Shown here one piece after another: positions 15,316-23,418 of a stretch of DNA of 44,778 bases. Origin of the DNA: an uncultured Ideonella sp. (lineage in GTDB: Bacteria > Pseudomonadota > Gammaproteobacteria > Burkholderiales > Burkholderiaceae); contig CAMLGG010000008.1 of the NCBI GenBank assembly GCA_946479475.1, positions 1 through 44,778 of the forward strand, read 5' to 3'. The notes beneath the pieces were generated by a model. It searched no databases. It saw nothing but the letters and a program-made list of their open reading frames with translations, and had not been told where the DNA came from. The stretch's first letter is position 1. Each line of letters starts with the position of its first letter. The translations under genes were made by a program, and so were the position numbers.

Positions 15316-16272
15316 TCAGGTTCGCCACAGGCGCGGAGGCTCGGCGGGCAGTTCCCAGCCGATCGCACGCCAGCGCTCCCTCACGGCGCGCCAGAGCGCG
15401 AACACGGGCTCGACGCGCCGGGCGAGCACGCGGGCGACGACCAGGCGCGCGTCGGGCGCGGTGACGCCGGCGCGTGAAGCCAGCGCCGGATGCTCTGAAA
15501 GGCAGGCGCGCGCCGATTCGAGCAGGGCGTCCCGGCGATCCGTCGGCATCGGCGTCCCGCTGGCCCACCAGAGCGTCGCCAGGACGCTGCAGCCATCGAA
15601 CCCGATCGGCGAGTCCAGCAGCGCTTGATCGTCGGCCGCGATGCGCCCGCGCTCGAGCCAGACACCGGGCCATTCGAGGTGCTGCCGGACTTCACCGGAG
15701 CCTTCGAAGCCCTGGCCCGCCGCCGGCAGGCCGAGCGCCAGCATGTCCCAGCCCATCATCTCGGCGCCTTCGGCCAGTTCGAATCGCAAGGCATTGCGGG
15801 CGCGGCAGCCGCGGTAGGCGATGGTCTCCATCGGCAGCCATTCCAGCCGGGCGCCTTCGGCCAGGCGTGCCGCCACCTGTTGTGTCGCCGACGGCCCCGC
15901 GCTGCGGTAGAAGCGCGCTGCGCCGGGTGTCGTCAGCAGCGCGTGGCTGCCGGCGCCCAGAGTGAGCGAGACGTCCAGCGTGTCGCCGCCGACCAGGCCG
16001 CCCGGCGGGTGCACCAGCACGTGGTGGCAGATGGCCGGGCCTTCGGGATAGAGCCTTTGAAGTACCCGCAAGGGGCCGTTGTGCCGGTCGTGAGCCAGCG
16101 TCCGGTCGCCTTCGCGCCAGTAATCGATCGCCAGTTCGCCCTGCCACCCGGCTTCTTTCGGGGCGCGCGGAGCGCCGGCCTCTTCAAGCGGCGTGCGCGG
16201 ATCCGGCTTTGCCGGTCCGCTGCGCGAGCCCCCCCGGGGGGCAGCCCCCGGAAGGGGGGGTGGGGATCCCAT
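15316..16272 (-). CDS. ureD: Urease accessory protein UreD
   Basis: Residues 40-318 match UreD: GWQGELAIDYWREGDRT, HNGPLRVLQRLYPEGPAICH, VLVHPPGGLVGGDTL, SHALLTTPGAARFYRS and WLPMETIAYRG are all family signatures. UreD forms a complex with UreF and UreG and binds apo-urease to guide nickel insertion. The first 40 residues are a Pro/Gly/Ala-rich extension encoded mostly by a palindromic element (16195-16242). The ATG at 16272 shares a base with the stop of the upstream DUF1631-type gene (TAATG), and no ATG lies between it and the conserved core. No other urease gene is in the window, which is unusual, since ureD normally leads ureABCEFG. Confidence 0.85.
   Translation of the reverse strand: MGSPPPLPGAAPRGGSRSGPAKPDPRTPLEEAGAPRAPKEAGWQGELAIDYWREGDRTLAHDRHNGPLRVLQRLYPEGPAICHHVLVHPPGGLVGGDTLDVSLTLGAGSHALLTTPGAARFYRSAGPSATQQVAARLAEGARLEWLPMETIAYRGCRARNALRFELAEGAEMMGWDMLALGLPAAGQGFEGSGEVRQHLEWPGVWLERGRIAADDQALLDSPIGFDGCSVLATLWWASGTPMPTDRRDALLESARACLSEHPALASRAGVTAPDARLVVARVLARRVEPVFALWRAVRERWRAIGWELPAEPPRLWRT
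16195..16242. repeat. Palindromic element inside the UreD N-terminus (copy 1)
   Basis: A 48-base stretch with two hairpins: CCGGC/GCCGG around 16203-16215 and CCCCCC/GGGGGG at about 16230-16241. It matches 43301-43345 inside xdhA at most positions when aligned by eye, including one 3-base gap that keeps the frame. On the minus strand it is read as AAPRGGSRSGPAKP, and the xdhA copy in the same frame as PAPRGGSSSPAEP. Confidence 0.65.
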
Positions 16273-18218
16273 TATTCGAGGGGCATGGGCAGGGTGTCCG
16301 CGGCGCGCCGCACCCACTGGCCGCGCGCCATGGTGGTGGCCAGCCCCTCGAGCCGCATGCGGCCCAGCACCCGGCGGCTCACGCTGAAGGCCAGGCCGGT
16401 GGAATTGCCGAACGCGTAGTAGGCGCCGTTGTCGCTGCGCCAGTTCAGCCGCAGCGTCGCCCACTGGCCCTGACGCTGGATGCGGCAGATGTCGCCGACC
16501 GCCAGGCCGTCGAGCCAGGCCTCGCAGGCGCGCAGCGAGCGCTCGTCGGGATTGTGGACATCGAGGGCGATCGGCACGGTGGCGAGCTCGTCGTGCGACG
16601 GCCAGGCGACTTGATCGAAGGGCTCCTCCTCGGGCGGCAGCAGCTCTTCCGGCGAGGTTTCGGTGTCGGGCGCCGGCCGGGGCCAGGTGCCGAGCGCGGC
16701 GACGAGGTCGTTCACGTGCTGCCTGGCATGCGCTGCAGGCAGTCCCGGCGTGGCGGCCAGGCCGTCGGCAGCCTCGAGCCTGAGGCAGTCCAGCTCGGCC
16801 GGCGTGAGCGGGGTGCGTCGCGCATAGCTGCCCGCTTCGATGAACGACTCCACCGCGCTCAAGGCGCGCTGCGCAGGGGCGGACTCGTCGCCATGCGCGG
16901 CGATGACCTGCACGATGGCGCCGGCCCAAGGCCCGAGCAGGAACTGCTTGACCGCCGGCAGCACATGGGCATCCCTCAGGCGGGCCACCATCTGGCCGCG
17001 CACCAGCGGCTCCAGCGACCGGCGCCGCTCGACATGGTCCGGCGTGCCTTCGTTCAACGCCGGCGGCGACGGGGCCAGGTTCGCGGGCCGTGTCGACTCG
17101 ACGGCCAGGCCGGCGACGCGGAAGGGGACGGGGGCGGGCTCAGGGGCCGGGGCCGGCGTGGAGTGGTCGGCCACGCCGCGGGCCTCCGCCTCGGCCTCGG
17201 CGATCGCCTGGGCGTAGCGCTCCGGCGGCATGGGCTGCCGCGAGGCCTCCAGGGCGGCGATGATGGGCTCGAGCCGCAGGTGCAGCGGCAGCTCGAACGC
17301 GCCCGGGGCGGGGGGCGTGTCGAGCTGGCCGATCGCGGCCAGGCGGTCGATCAGCCGCCAGAGCGGGTTGTCGACCGAATCGAGAAGCTTGGGATCGGCG
17401 GCGACGCTGCGGGCCACCGGCCCGGCCAGTCGGGCCATCAGGCCCTGCATGCCGGCGCTCAGTCCGGCTTCGGCAGCGACGTGCGCGAGCAGGGCGGGAA
17501 CCTGGCTCGCGGCCACGCCGACGGAGGAGGGCTCGTGGATGCGCGGCGCGGGCTGCGATGGCGTGGCGCGGCGAGTCTCGGGTTCTCGCCGGATGGTGTA
17601 GCGGGCCGGTTGCAGGCCCCAGGCCGACAGCAGTTCGGCGTGCTGCTGGTACAGGTTCGCCAGTGCGCTGGCCAGGGGCGCGGCAACGCAGCGCAGCGCG
17701 GCCAGGCGCGTCGCCGCATCCGGCGTCTGCTCGTGCAGCGCTCCGCACAAGGCGCCCACCACATGCGCGGGGGCCAGCGGCAGCACCTCCTCGGGCGACC
17801 CGCCCGGCGCGAGCGGAGCGCTGGCCAGGCGGCTGCGAAGATCGCGCAAGGACCACTCGGCGGCCGATTCGATGCCCTGCACCACGCGCGTCGACTCGAT
17901 GTCCTCGTCGACGTCGTCGTCCGACATCAGCGCCAGGCCGGTGGGCACGCCGAAGCCGTCGGTGACGAAGGGCTGGGGCATGCTCTGCACGACCTGCGAA
18001 TCCGCCACCGGCCGGGCCAGCCACTCGATCCAGCGGGGCGCCAGGCCTGGCAGCAGGCTGCGCGCCTGGCGCTGCGCCGGCGAAACCCACAGGCTGCCGC
18101 CGGCCTCGGCGACGCCCGCCTCGCGGCACACCCGCGTCAACACCGCGGCCGCGTCGGCCTGGCATTGCGCGAGGTAGCGCTGGAAGAGGGTCTCGGCGGC
18201 GGGAGCGGGGGCGTTCAT
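16272..18218 (-). CDS. DUF1631-type protein
   Basis: A 648-residue soluble protein with long helical, alanine/leucine-rich segments. Its C-terminal part (about 560-640) contains WLDGLAVGDICRIQRQGQW, LRLNWRSDNGAYYAFGN and SVSRRVLGRMRLEGLAT, a layout like the PilZ-like end of DUF1631 proteins. The middle (about 350-400) is Pro/Ala-rich and probably flexible. DUF1631 proteins are found in many proteobacteria and their role is not established; links to surface or cyclic-di-GMP signalling are conjecture. The stop overlaps the ureD start (TAATG), and the M20 hydrolase gene ends 75 bases upstream on the same strand, so it may be co-transcribed with the purine genes. Confidence 0.65.
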   Translation of the reverse strand: MNAPAPAAETLFQRYLAQCQADAAAVLTRVCREAGVAEAGGSLWVSPAQRQARSLLPGLAPRWIEWLARPVADSQVVQSMPQPFVTDGFGVPTGLALMSDDDVDEDIESTRVVQGIESAAEWSLRDLRSRLASAPLAPGGSPEEVLPLAPAHVVGALCGALHEQTPDAATRLAALRCVAAPLASALANLYQQHAELLSAWGLQPARYTIRREPETRRATPSQPAPRIHEPSSVGVAASQVPALLAHVAAEAGLSAGMQGLMARLAGPVARSVAADPKLLDSVDNPLWRLIDRLAAIGQLDTPPAPGAFELPLHLRLEPIIAALEASRQPMPPERYAQAIAEAEAEARGVADHSTPAPAPEPAPVPFRVAGLAVESTRPANLAPSPPALNEGTPDHVERRRSLEPLVRGQMVARLRDAHVLPAVKQFLLGPWAGAIVQVIAAHGDESAPAQRALSAVESFIEAGSYARRTPLTPAELDCLRLEAADGLAATPGLPAAHARQHVNDLVAALGTWPRPAPDTETSPEELLPPEEEPFDQVAWPSHDELATVPIALDVHNPDERSLRACEAWLDGLAVGDICRIQRQGQWATLRLNWRSDNGAYYAFGNSTGLAFSVSRRVLGRMRLEGLATTMARGQWVRRAADTLPMPLE

Positions 18219-18293
18219 GGCGCAGGAACGATTTTCACCGAGCGGCGCGTCGCCCGTGCATACGCGGGTTCGACAGCGCCCTCGCGGCGAGGT

Positions 18294-19523
18294 TCAGCCC
18301 AGCATGTCGTGCAAAGTTCTCGCGATCACGCGCGTGGCGCCTTTCAGATCCTCGAGCGCCAGGTGCTCGTCGGCCCGCTTGGCGTTCGATTCGAGCACCG
18401 TGCGGGGGCCGGCGCCGTAGATGACCGCCGGCACGCCGGCCGCGCCGTACAGGCGCACGTCGGTGTAAAGCGGCGTGCCGACCAGCGGCACCGGCTCGCC
18501 GAACACCGATTCGGCGTGCCGCTGCACGGTGGCGGCGAGCCGCTCGTGGCCGGGCAATGGCCGCAGCGAATGGGCAAGCAGCAGGCGGCGCAGCTCCAGC
18601 TTCACGCCGGGGCTCTGCGCCACGGCGGTCTCGATCAGCGCGCGCAGCTCGGCCTCGACCTCGGCCGCGTCCTCCTCGGGGATCATGCGGCGGTCCAGCT
18701 TCAGCACCACCTTGCCGGGCACGACATTGGTGTTGCTGCCGCCCTCTATCCGGCCGACGTTGAGGTAGGGGTGGGTGATGCCCGGCACCTCCGACCGGCG
18801 TTGGCCGAGCACCGCGTTGTGGGCGTACAGCGCGGTCAGCAGCTTGTTGGCCGCCTGCAGGGCGTCGATGCCCGTTTCGGGATAGGCGGCATGGGAGGCG
18901 AGGCCGTGCAGCGTCACCTCGAGTTGCAGGCAGCCGTTGTGCGCGGTCACCACCTGGTGGCTGAAGCCGGCGGCGACCAGAAGATCGGGCCGGGTCAGGC
19001 CGTGGCGCAGCAGCCAGCCCGGGCCGAGCTCGCCGCCGAACTCCTCGTCGTAGGTGAAGTGCAGCTCGACCGCGCCGCGCGCCGGCCTTGCCACGGCGGC
19101 CAGCGCCCGCAGCGCGAAGGTGTAGGTCGCGAAATCGCTCTTGCTGACCGCCGACGCGCGGCCATAGAGCTTGCCCTCGACGACCTCGCCGCCGTACGGG
19201 TCGTGCGTCCAGCCTTCGCCCGGCGGCACCACGTCGCCGTGGGCGTTGAGCGCGATGGTCGGGCCGCCTTCTCCGAAACGTTGCCGCACGATGAGGTTGG
19301 TGATCGACGCCATGCCCTGCGCCTGCACCTCGGCCGTGGGCACGGGATGCCGCTCGGCTTGCAGGTCCATCGCTCCCAGCAGCTTCGCGGTGGCTTCGGC
19401 GTGCGGTGCGTTGTCACCCGGCGGCGTGTCGGTGGGGACGCGCACCAGGGCCTGCAGGAAGGCCACCTCCTCGTCGAAGTGGGCGGCTATCCAGGCGTCG
19501 AGCCCGTCGTGCACTGAACTCAT
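18294..19523 (-). CDS. M20-family metallohydrolase (ArgE/DapE/ACY1 type)
   Basis: A 409-residue di-zinc hydrolase. Visible catalytic features are ALNAHGDVVPPGEGW (zinc-binding H and base D), GRASAVSKSDF (bridging Asp region), TYDEEFGGELG (catalytic Glu and zinc ligand) and the dimerisation-domain segment HGLASHAAYPETG. The substrate cannot be read from sequence. Its ATG overlaps the stop of the UraD-AllC gene (ATGA), so it is coupled to allantoate breakdown. A role on a ureido or carbamoyl intermediate is plausible but unproven; a dipeptidase or deacetylase is the alternative. Confidence 0.8.
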   Translation of the reverse strand: MSSVHDGLDAWIAAHFDEEVAFLQALVRVPTDTPPGDNAPHAEATAKLLGAMDLQAERHPVPTAEVQAQGMASITNLIVRQRFGEGGPTIALNAHGDVVPPGEGWTHDPYGGEVVEGKLYGRASAVSKSDFATYTFALRALAAVARPARGAVELHFTYDEEFGGELGPGWLLRHGLTRPDLLVAAGFSHQVVTAHNGCLQLEVTLHGLASHAAYPETGIDALQAANKLLTALYAHNAVLGQRRSEVPGITHPYLNVGRIEGGSNTNVVPGKVVLKLDRRMIPEEDAAEVEAELRALIETAVAQSPGVKLELRRLLLAHSLRPLPGHERLAATVQRHAESVFGEPVPLVGTPLYTDVRLYGAAGVPAVIYGAGPRTVLESNAKRADEHLALEDLKGATRVIARTLHDMLG

Positions 19524-21283
19524 GCCAACTGCTCCAGAAGGTGCCGGAAGGCGTCGACCGCGAGCTGCGCATCGTCGTCGGTCACGCTCTCCAGCGGGTT
19601 GTGGCTGATGCCCGAATTCCCTCCGCGGACGAACAGCATCGCCTGCGGCAGGACCTCGTGCAGCTTCATCGCGTCGTGGCCGGCTCCGCTGGGCAGGCGG
19701 TGGACCGGCAGGCCGAGGGCGCCGACGGCCGCCTCCCAGCGCGCCTGCCAATCGCCGGCGCTGGGCGCCGCGGACGCCCGCAGGCTTTCACGCAGCGTGT
19801 AGCGAAGGCCTCGCCGCTCGGCGATGTTGGCAAGTTGCGTGCTCACCTCTTCGGCCAGCGCGTCGCGCGCGGCATCGGTCGGGGCGCGCAGGTCGAGGCT
19901 GAAGCGGCAGCGGCCGGGCACCACGTTGATCGAGCCCTGCGGCACCTCCAGGATGCCGACGGTGCCGACCCGATCCGGCGCTCTCTTCGCCGCCCGCTCG
20001 ACCGCCAGCGCCAGCTCGGCCACCGCCAGCGCGGCGTCGTGGCGCCGGTCCATCGGCGTGGTGCCCGCGTGGCTCGCCGTCCCGATCACCTCGCCGAGCA
20101 GGCGGCGGCTGCCGTTGATGGAGGTGACGACGCCCAGCGGCAGGTCCGTCTCGTTCAGCACCGGGCCCTGCTCGATGTGGACCTCGACGAAGCCGAGGTA
20201 GCACGCCGGGTCGCGGCGCTCGGCCTCGATGGCCTGCATCGTGCCGGGCAAGCCTGCGGCACGCATCGCCTCGCGCATCTCGATCCCTTGGGCGTCGACC
20301 TGGTCCAGCCAGGCCGGCTCGAAGCCGCCGGTCAGGGCGCTGGAGCCGAGGAAGGTGGCGGCATAGCGCTGGCCTTCTTCCTCCGCGAAGCCCACCACCT
20401 CGATGCCGAAGGGCAGGCGGCGGCCGGCGCGGTGCAGCTCGCGCACCGCGATCATCGGCACGAAGATGCCGAGCCGGCCGTCGTACTTGCCGGCGTTTCG
20501 CACGGTGTCGTAGTGGGAGCCGGTCAACAGGCGCTTCGCCCCGCGGTCGGTGCCGTGGTAGATGCCGACCACGTTGCCCACCGCGTCGATGCGCGCCTCG
20601 TCGAAGCCGCAGTCCTTCATCCAGCGCAGCAGCTGCACCTGGCAGGCGCGGTGCGCCTGGGTCAGGTAGGTGACCGTCAGGACGCCATCGCCGACATCGC
20701 TGTGGCGGGCCAGCAGCTCGGCACAGTCCCAGGCCTGGCGGCCCTGCACGGGCTCGTGGCCGAAGCGCTCGTTCAAGCGGATCTCGGCGATGCGGTGGAT
20801 CTGACGCAGGCACTCGGCGCGCTCGAAGGCGGCGGTGTTGTCCAGCCGCCTGGCGAAGGTCTCGATGATCTCCTGCCGCGTCAGGCCGGTGCTGCGCGGC
20901 CCGCGCACGGCGAGGATGAAGGGGAAGCCGAACTTCTCGCCGTAGGCTGCGTTCAGGCGTTGCAGTGCCTCGAACTCCTCGGGGCTGCAATGCGCGAGGC
21001 CCGCCGCGCCTTGCTCGGATGTCGACTCGGCGGTGAGCGTGCGTGCCACCATGGCCTTGCCGGCCAGCTCGGGGTGGGCGCGGATGAGCGCGAGCTGGGC
21101 CTCGGGCGGGGCCTGTCTCACGACCCGTGCCAGCGCATGCTTGAGGGCCGCCAGGGTGCGGAAGGGACGCGCCGGCCACGCGGCCTCGGCCACCCACGGC
21201 GAGTGCTCGTAGATGCCCTCGAGCAGGGCGGCGAACTCGCCCGGGGTCAGGCTGGCGTTGAGGCGGTCGAGCAGCTCGGTCAT
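19520..21283 (-). CDS. Bifunctional OHCU decarboxylase / allantoate amidohydrolase (UraD-AllC fusion)
   Basis: The 587-residue protein joins two purine enzymes. Residues 1-170 are 2-oxo-4-hydroxy-4-carboxy-5-ureidoimidazoline decarboxylase: AHPELAGKAMVA holds the catalytic histidine and EKFGFPFILAVRG is the family signature. Residues 175-587 are an M20-type allantoate amidohydrolase: GSHYDTVRNAGKYDGRLG, GFAEEEGQRYAATFLGS, EVHIEQGPVLN, SHAGTTPMDRR and GISHNPLESV carry metal ligands and substrate residues. The first half makes S-allantoin; the second acts on allantoate, formed by PuuE from allantoin, and releases ammonia and CO2. The ATG at 21283 is preferred over one ten codons upstream because puuE ends at 21285. 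Confidence 0.88.
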   Translation of the reverse strand: MTELLDRLNASLTPGEFAALLEGIYEHSPWVAEAAWPARPFRTLAALKHALARVVRQAPPEAQLALIRAHPELAGKAMVARTLTAESTSEQGAAGLAHCSPEEFEALQRLNAAYGEKFGFPFILAVRGPRSTGLTRQEIIETFARRLDNTAAFERAECLRQIHRIAEIRLNERFGHEPVQGRQAWDCAELLARHSDVGDGVLTVTYLTQAHRACQVQLLRWMKDCGFDEARIDAVGNVVGIYHGTDRGAKRLLTGSHYDTVRNAGKYDGRLGIFVPMIAVRELHRAGRRLPFGIEVVGFAEEEGQRYAATFLGSSALTGGFEPAWLDQVDAQGIEMREAMRAAGLPGTMQAIEAERRDPACYLGFVEVHIEQGPVLNETDLPLGVVTSINGSRRLLGEVIGTASHAGTTPMDRRHDAALAVAELALAVERAAKRAPDRVGTVGILEVPQGSINVVPGRCRFSLDLRAPTDAARDALAEEVSTQLANIAERRGLRYTLRESLRASAAPSAGDWQARWEAAVGALGLPVHRLPSGAGHDAMKLHEVLPQAMLFVRGGNSGISHNPLESVTDDDAQLAVDAFRHLLEQLA

Positions 21284-21284
21284 C

Positions 21285-22223
21285 TCATTCCCAGACGAAG
21301 GCGGTGCCGGCATCGAAGGGATGGGTGGCCTTCCAGTGGCGCGCGATGTCGATGCGGCGCGTGATCCACACGCGGTCGTGCCCGGCCACGTGATCGAGGA
21401 AGCGCTGCAGCGCGGCGAAGCGCCCCGGCCGGCCTAGCAGGCGGCAGTGCATGCCTATGCTCATCATCGCGGGCCTCTCGGCGCCTTCGGCCCACATCAC
21501 GTCGAAGGCATCGCGCAGGTAGGAGAAGAACTCTTCGCCGTGGCTGAAGCCTTGCGGCAACGCGAATCTCATGTCGTTGCAGTCGAGCGTGTAGGGCACG
21601 ACGAGGTGCGGCGCGAGCGCGCCGTCGCCCTTCTTCACCTGCAGCCAGAAGGGCAGGTCGTCGCCGTAGTAGTCGCTGTCGTACTCGAAGCCGCCGTGCT
21701 CGACCACCAGGCGGCGGGTGTTGGGGCTGTCGCGCCCGGTGTACCAGCCCAGCGGCTTCGCGCCGGTCAGCCGCTCGATGATCGAGACGCCGCGCTCCAG
21801 GTGCTGGCGCTCGATCTCTTCCTCGACGTTCTGGTAGTGGATCCAGCGCCAGCCGTGGCAGGCGATCTCGTGGCCGAGCTCGACGAAGGCGGCCGTGACC
21901 TCCGGGCAGCGCTCGAGCGCCATCGAGACGCCGAAGACCGTCAGCGGCCACTCCCGGCGCTCGAACTCCCGCAGCAGGCGCCAGACGCCCACGCGCGAGC
22001 CGTACTCGTAGATGCCCTCCATGCTCAGGTGCCGCGCCGGGTAGCTCGCGGGGTTGAACATCTCGGAGAGGAACTGCTCGCTGCCGGCGTCGCCGTGCAG
22101 CACCGAGTTCTCGCCGCCCTCCTCGTAGTTGAGGACGAACTGCAGCGCGACCCGGGCGTTGCCGGGCCAGTGCGGATCGGGCGGCTGCCTGCCGTAGCCC
22201 AACAGGTCTCTCGGATAGCTCAT
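21285..22223 (-). CDS. puuE: Allantoinase PuuE
   Basis: A 312-residue protein of the polysaccharide-deacetylase (NodB) fold, the cofactor-independent allantoinase type unrelated to metal-dependent AllB. Typical segments are [20 protein letters not shown] at the start, LNYEEGGENSVLHGD, HEIACHGWRWIHYQ, GWYTGRDSPNTRRLVVEHGG and the C-terminal MSIGMHCRLLGRPGR. It opens the hydantoin ring of allantoin to allantoate. It sits between its regulator (ATGA overlap upstream) and the fused UraD-AllC gene (one base gap), so the pathway steps are encoded consecutively. Confidence 0.92.
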   Translation of the reverse strand: MSYPRDLLGYGRQPPDPHWPGNARVALQFVLNYEEGGENSVLHGDAGSEQFLSEMFNPASYPARHLSMEGIYEYGSRVGVWRLLREFERREWPLTVFGVSMALERCPEVTAAFVELGHEIACHGWRWIHYQNVEEEIERQHLERGVSIIERLTGAKPLGWYTGRDSPNTRRLVVEHGGFEYDSDYYGDDLPFWLQVKKGDGALAPHLVVPYTLDCNDMRFALPQGFSHGEEFFSYLRDAFDVMWAEGAERPAMMSIGMHCRLLGRPGRFAALQRFLDHVAGHDRVWITRRIDIARHWKATHPFDAGTAFVWE

Positions 22224-22975
22224 GCTCGATTCGCCCTGGCGGATTGCAGGGCCTGCTCCAGGTTGCCGACGCGCGGGTGCTGCCGGAGGTTGCGCTCGAC
22301 GCTGCCGAGATGCGCGGCCATCAGCCTCGTCGCGGCACGCGTGTCACGCCGCGCCAGCGCCTCGACGATGGCGACGTGCTCGGCGTGCGACTCCTCCGCC
22401 GAATGCGATGACTGCATCATCAGCGAGACCAGCGAAGAGCGCGACAGCAGGTCGCCCATGACCTCGGCGAGCACCGCGTTGCCCAGCGCCTCGGCCAGCA
22501 GGACGTGGAAGTCGGCCAGCAGGCGCGTGCGGCCCGGCACGTCGGTGCGTGCGATGGCCGATGCCTCGGCGGCCAGATGGGCGCGCAGCCGGGCCAGCTG
22601 GACCTCGGTGAGGCGGCCGCACAGCGCGCGCACCATGCCGGCCTCGACCAGCGCGCGCGCCTCGAAGACCTGGCGCGCCTCCTCCTCGCTCGGCTGGCGC
22701 ACGAAGGCGCCGCGACCGGGCTCGAGCACGATGAGCCTGTCGCGCGAGAGCTGGTTCAGCGCCTGCCGCACGACGGTGCGAGAGACCTTGAAGATGTCGG
22801 CGATGCGCTGCTCGGCCAGCTTGGTGCCGGGCATCAGGCGGCGCTCGACGATGGCCGCGCTCACCGCATCGACGATGCGCTGGGTGGTGGTCTGGGCATC
22901 GGCCGCGATGCTGCCGCGCGCGGCGCCCGGCCGCGTCGGGCGGATCACTTTCAGGCTCGGGCTGCGGGAGGCCAT
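22220..22975 (-). CDS. GntR-family regulator, FadR subfamily, of purine catabolism
   Basis: The 251-residue protein has an N-terminal winged helix (about 25-95: [53 protein letters not shown]) and a C-terminal all-helical FCD domain (about 105-230) with metal-ligand histidines such as in [14 protein letters not shown] and [16 protein letters not shown] regulators bind small organic acids or metabolites; allantoin, allantoate or urate are candidates. The start is the ATG at 22975, and the palindrome at 23015-23028 lies just upstream in the gap shared with the hydroxyisourate hydrolase gene, so it probably controls both arms. Confidence 0.85.
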   Translation of the reverse strand: MASRSPSLKVIRPTRPGAARGSIAADAQTTTQRIVDAVSAAIVERRLMPGTKLAEQRIADIFKVSRTVVRQALNQLSRDRLIVLEPGRGAFVRQPSEEEARQVFEARALVEAGMVRALCGRLTEVQLARLRAHLAAEASAIARTDVPGRTRLLADFHVLLAEALGNAVLAEVMGDLLSRSSLVSLMMQSSHSAEESHAEHVAIVEALARRDTRAATRLMAAHLGSVERNLRQHPRVGNLEQALQSARANRA

Positions 22976-23014
22976 GGGCTCGCGGTCGGCACTGTAGGTT
23001 GGCACTGTATTCAG

Positions 23015-23028
23015 AAGTGTATACACTT
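23015..23028. promoter_or_regulatory. Perfect palindrome AAGTGTATACACTT, candidate GntR operator
   Basis: A perfect 14-bp inverted repeat centred on GTATAC in the 95-base divergent gap between the FadR-type regulator and the hydroxyisourate hydrolase gene. The TGTATACA core is the form commonly bound by FadR-subfamily GntR proteins. Its central position fits control of both transcripts. Confidence 0.6.
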
Positions 23029-23070
23029 TGCCGGCGTCGCCACAACCTCCACTCCGCAGGGCTTCCATCG

Positions 23071-23417
<347 letters not shown>

Positions 23418-23418
<1 letters not shown>

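Noticed and set aside
16209..19517. A plus-strand open frame of about 1100 codons opposite the DUF1631-type, M20 and ureD genes
   Set aside because: It is a by-product of very high GC on the opposite strand. Composition is Arg/Ala/Gly/Gln-rich without any recognisable domain, and the minus-strand genes have clear motifs and coupled starts.
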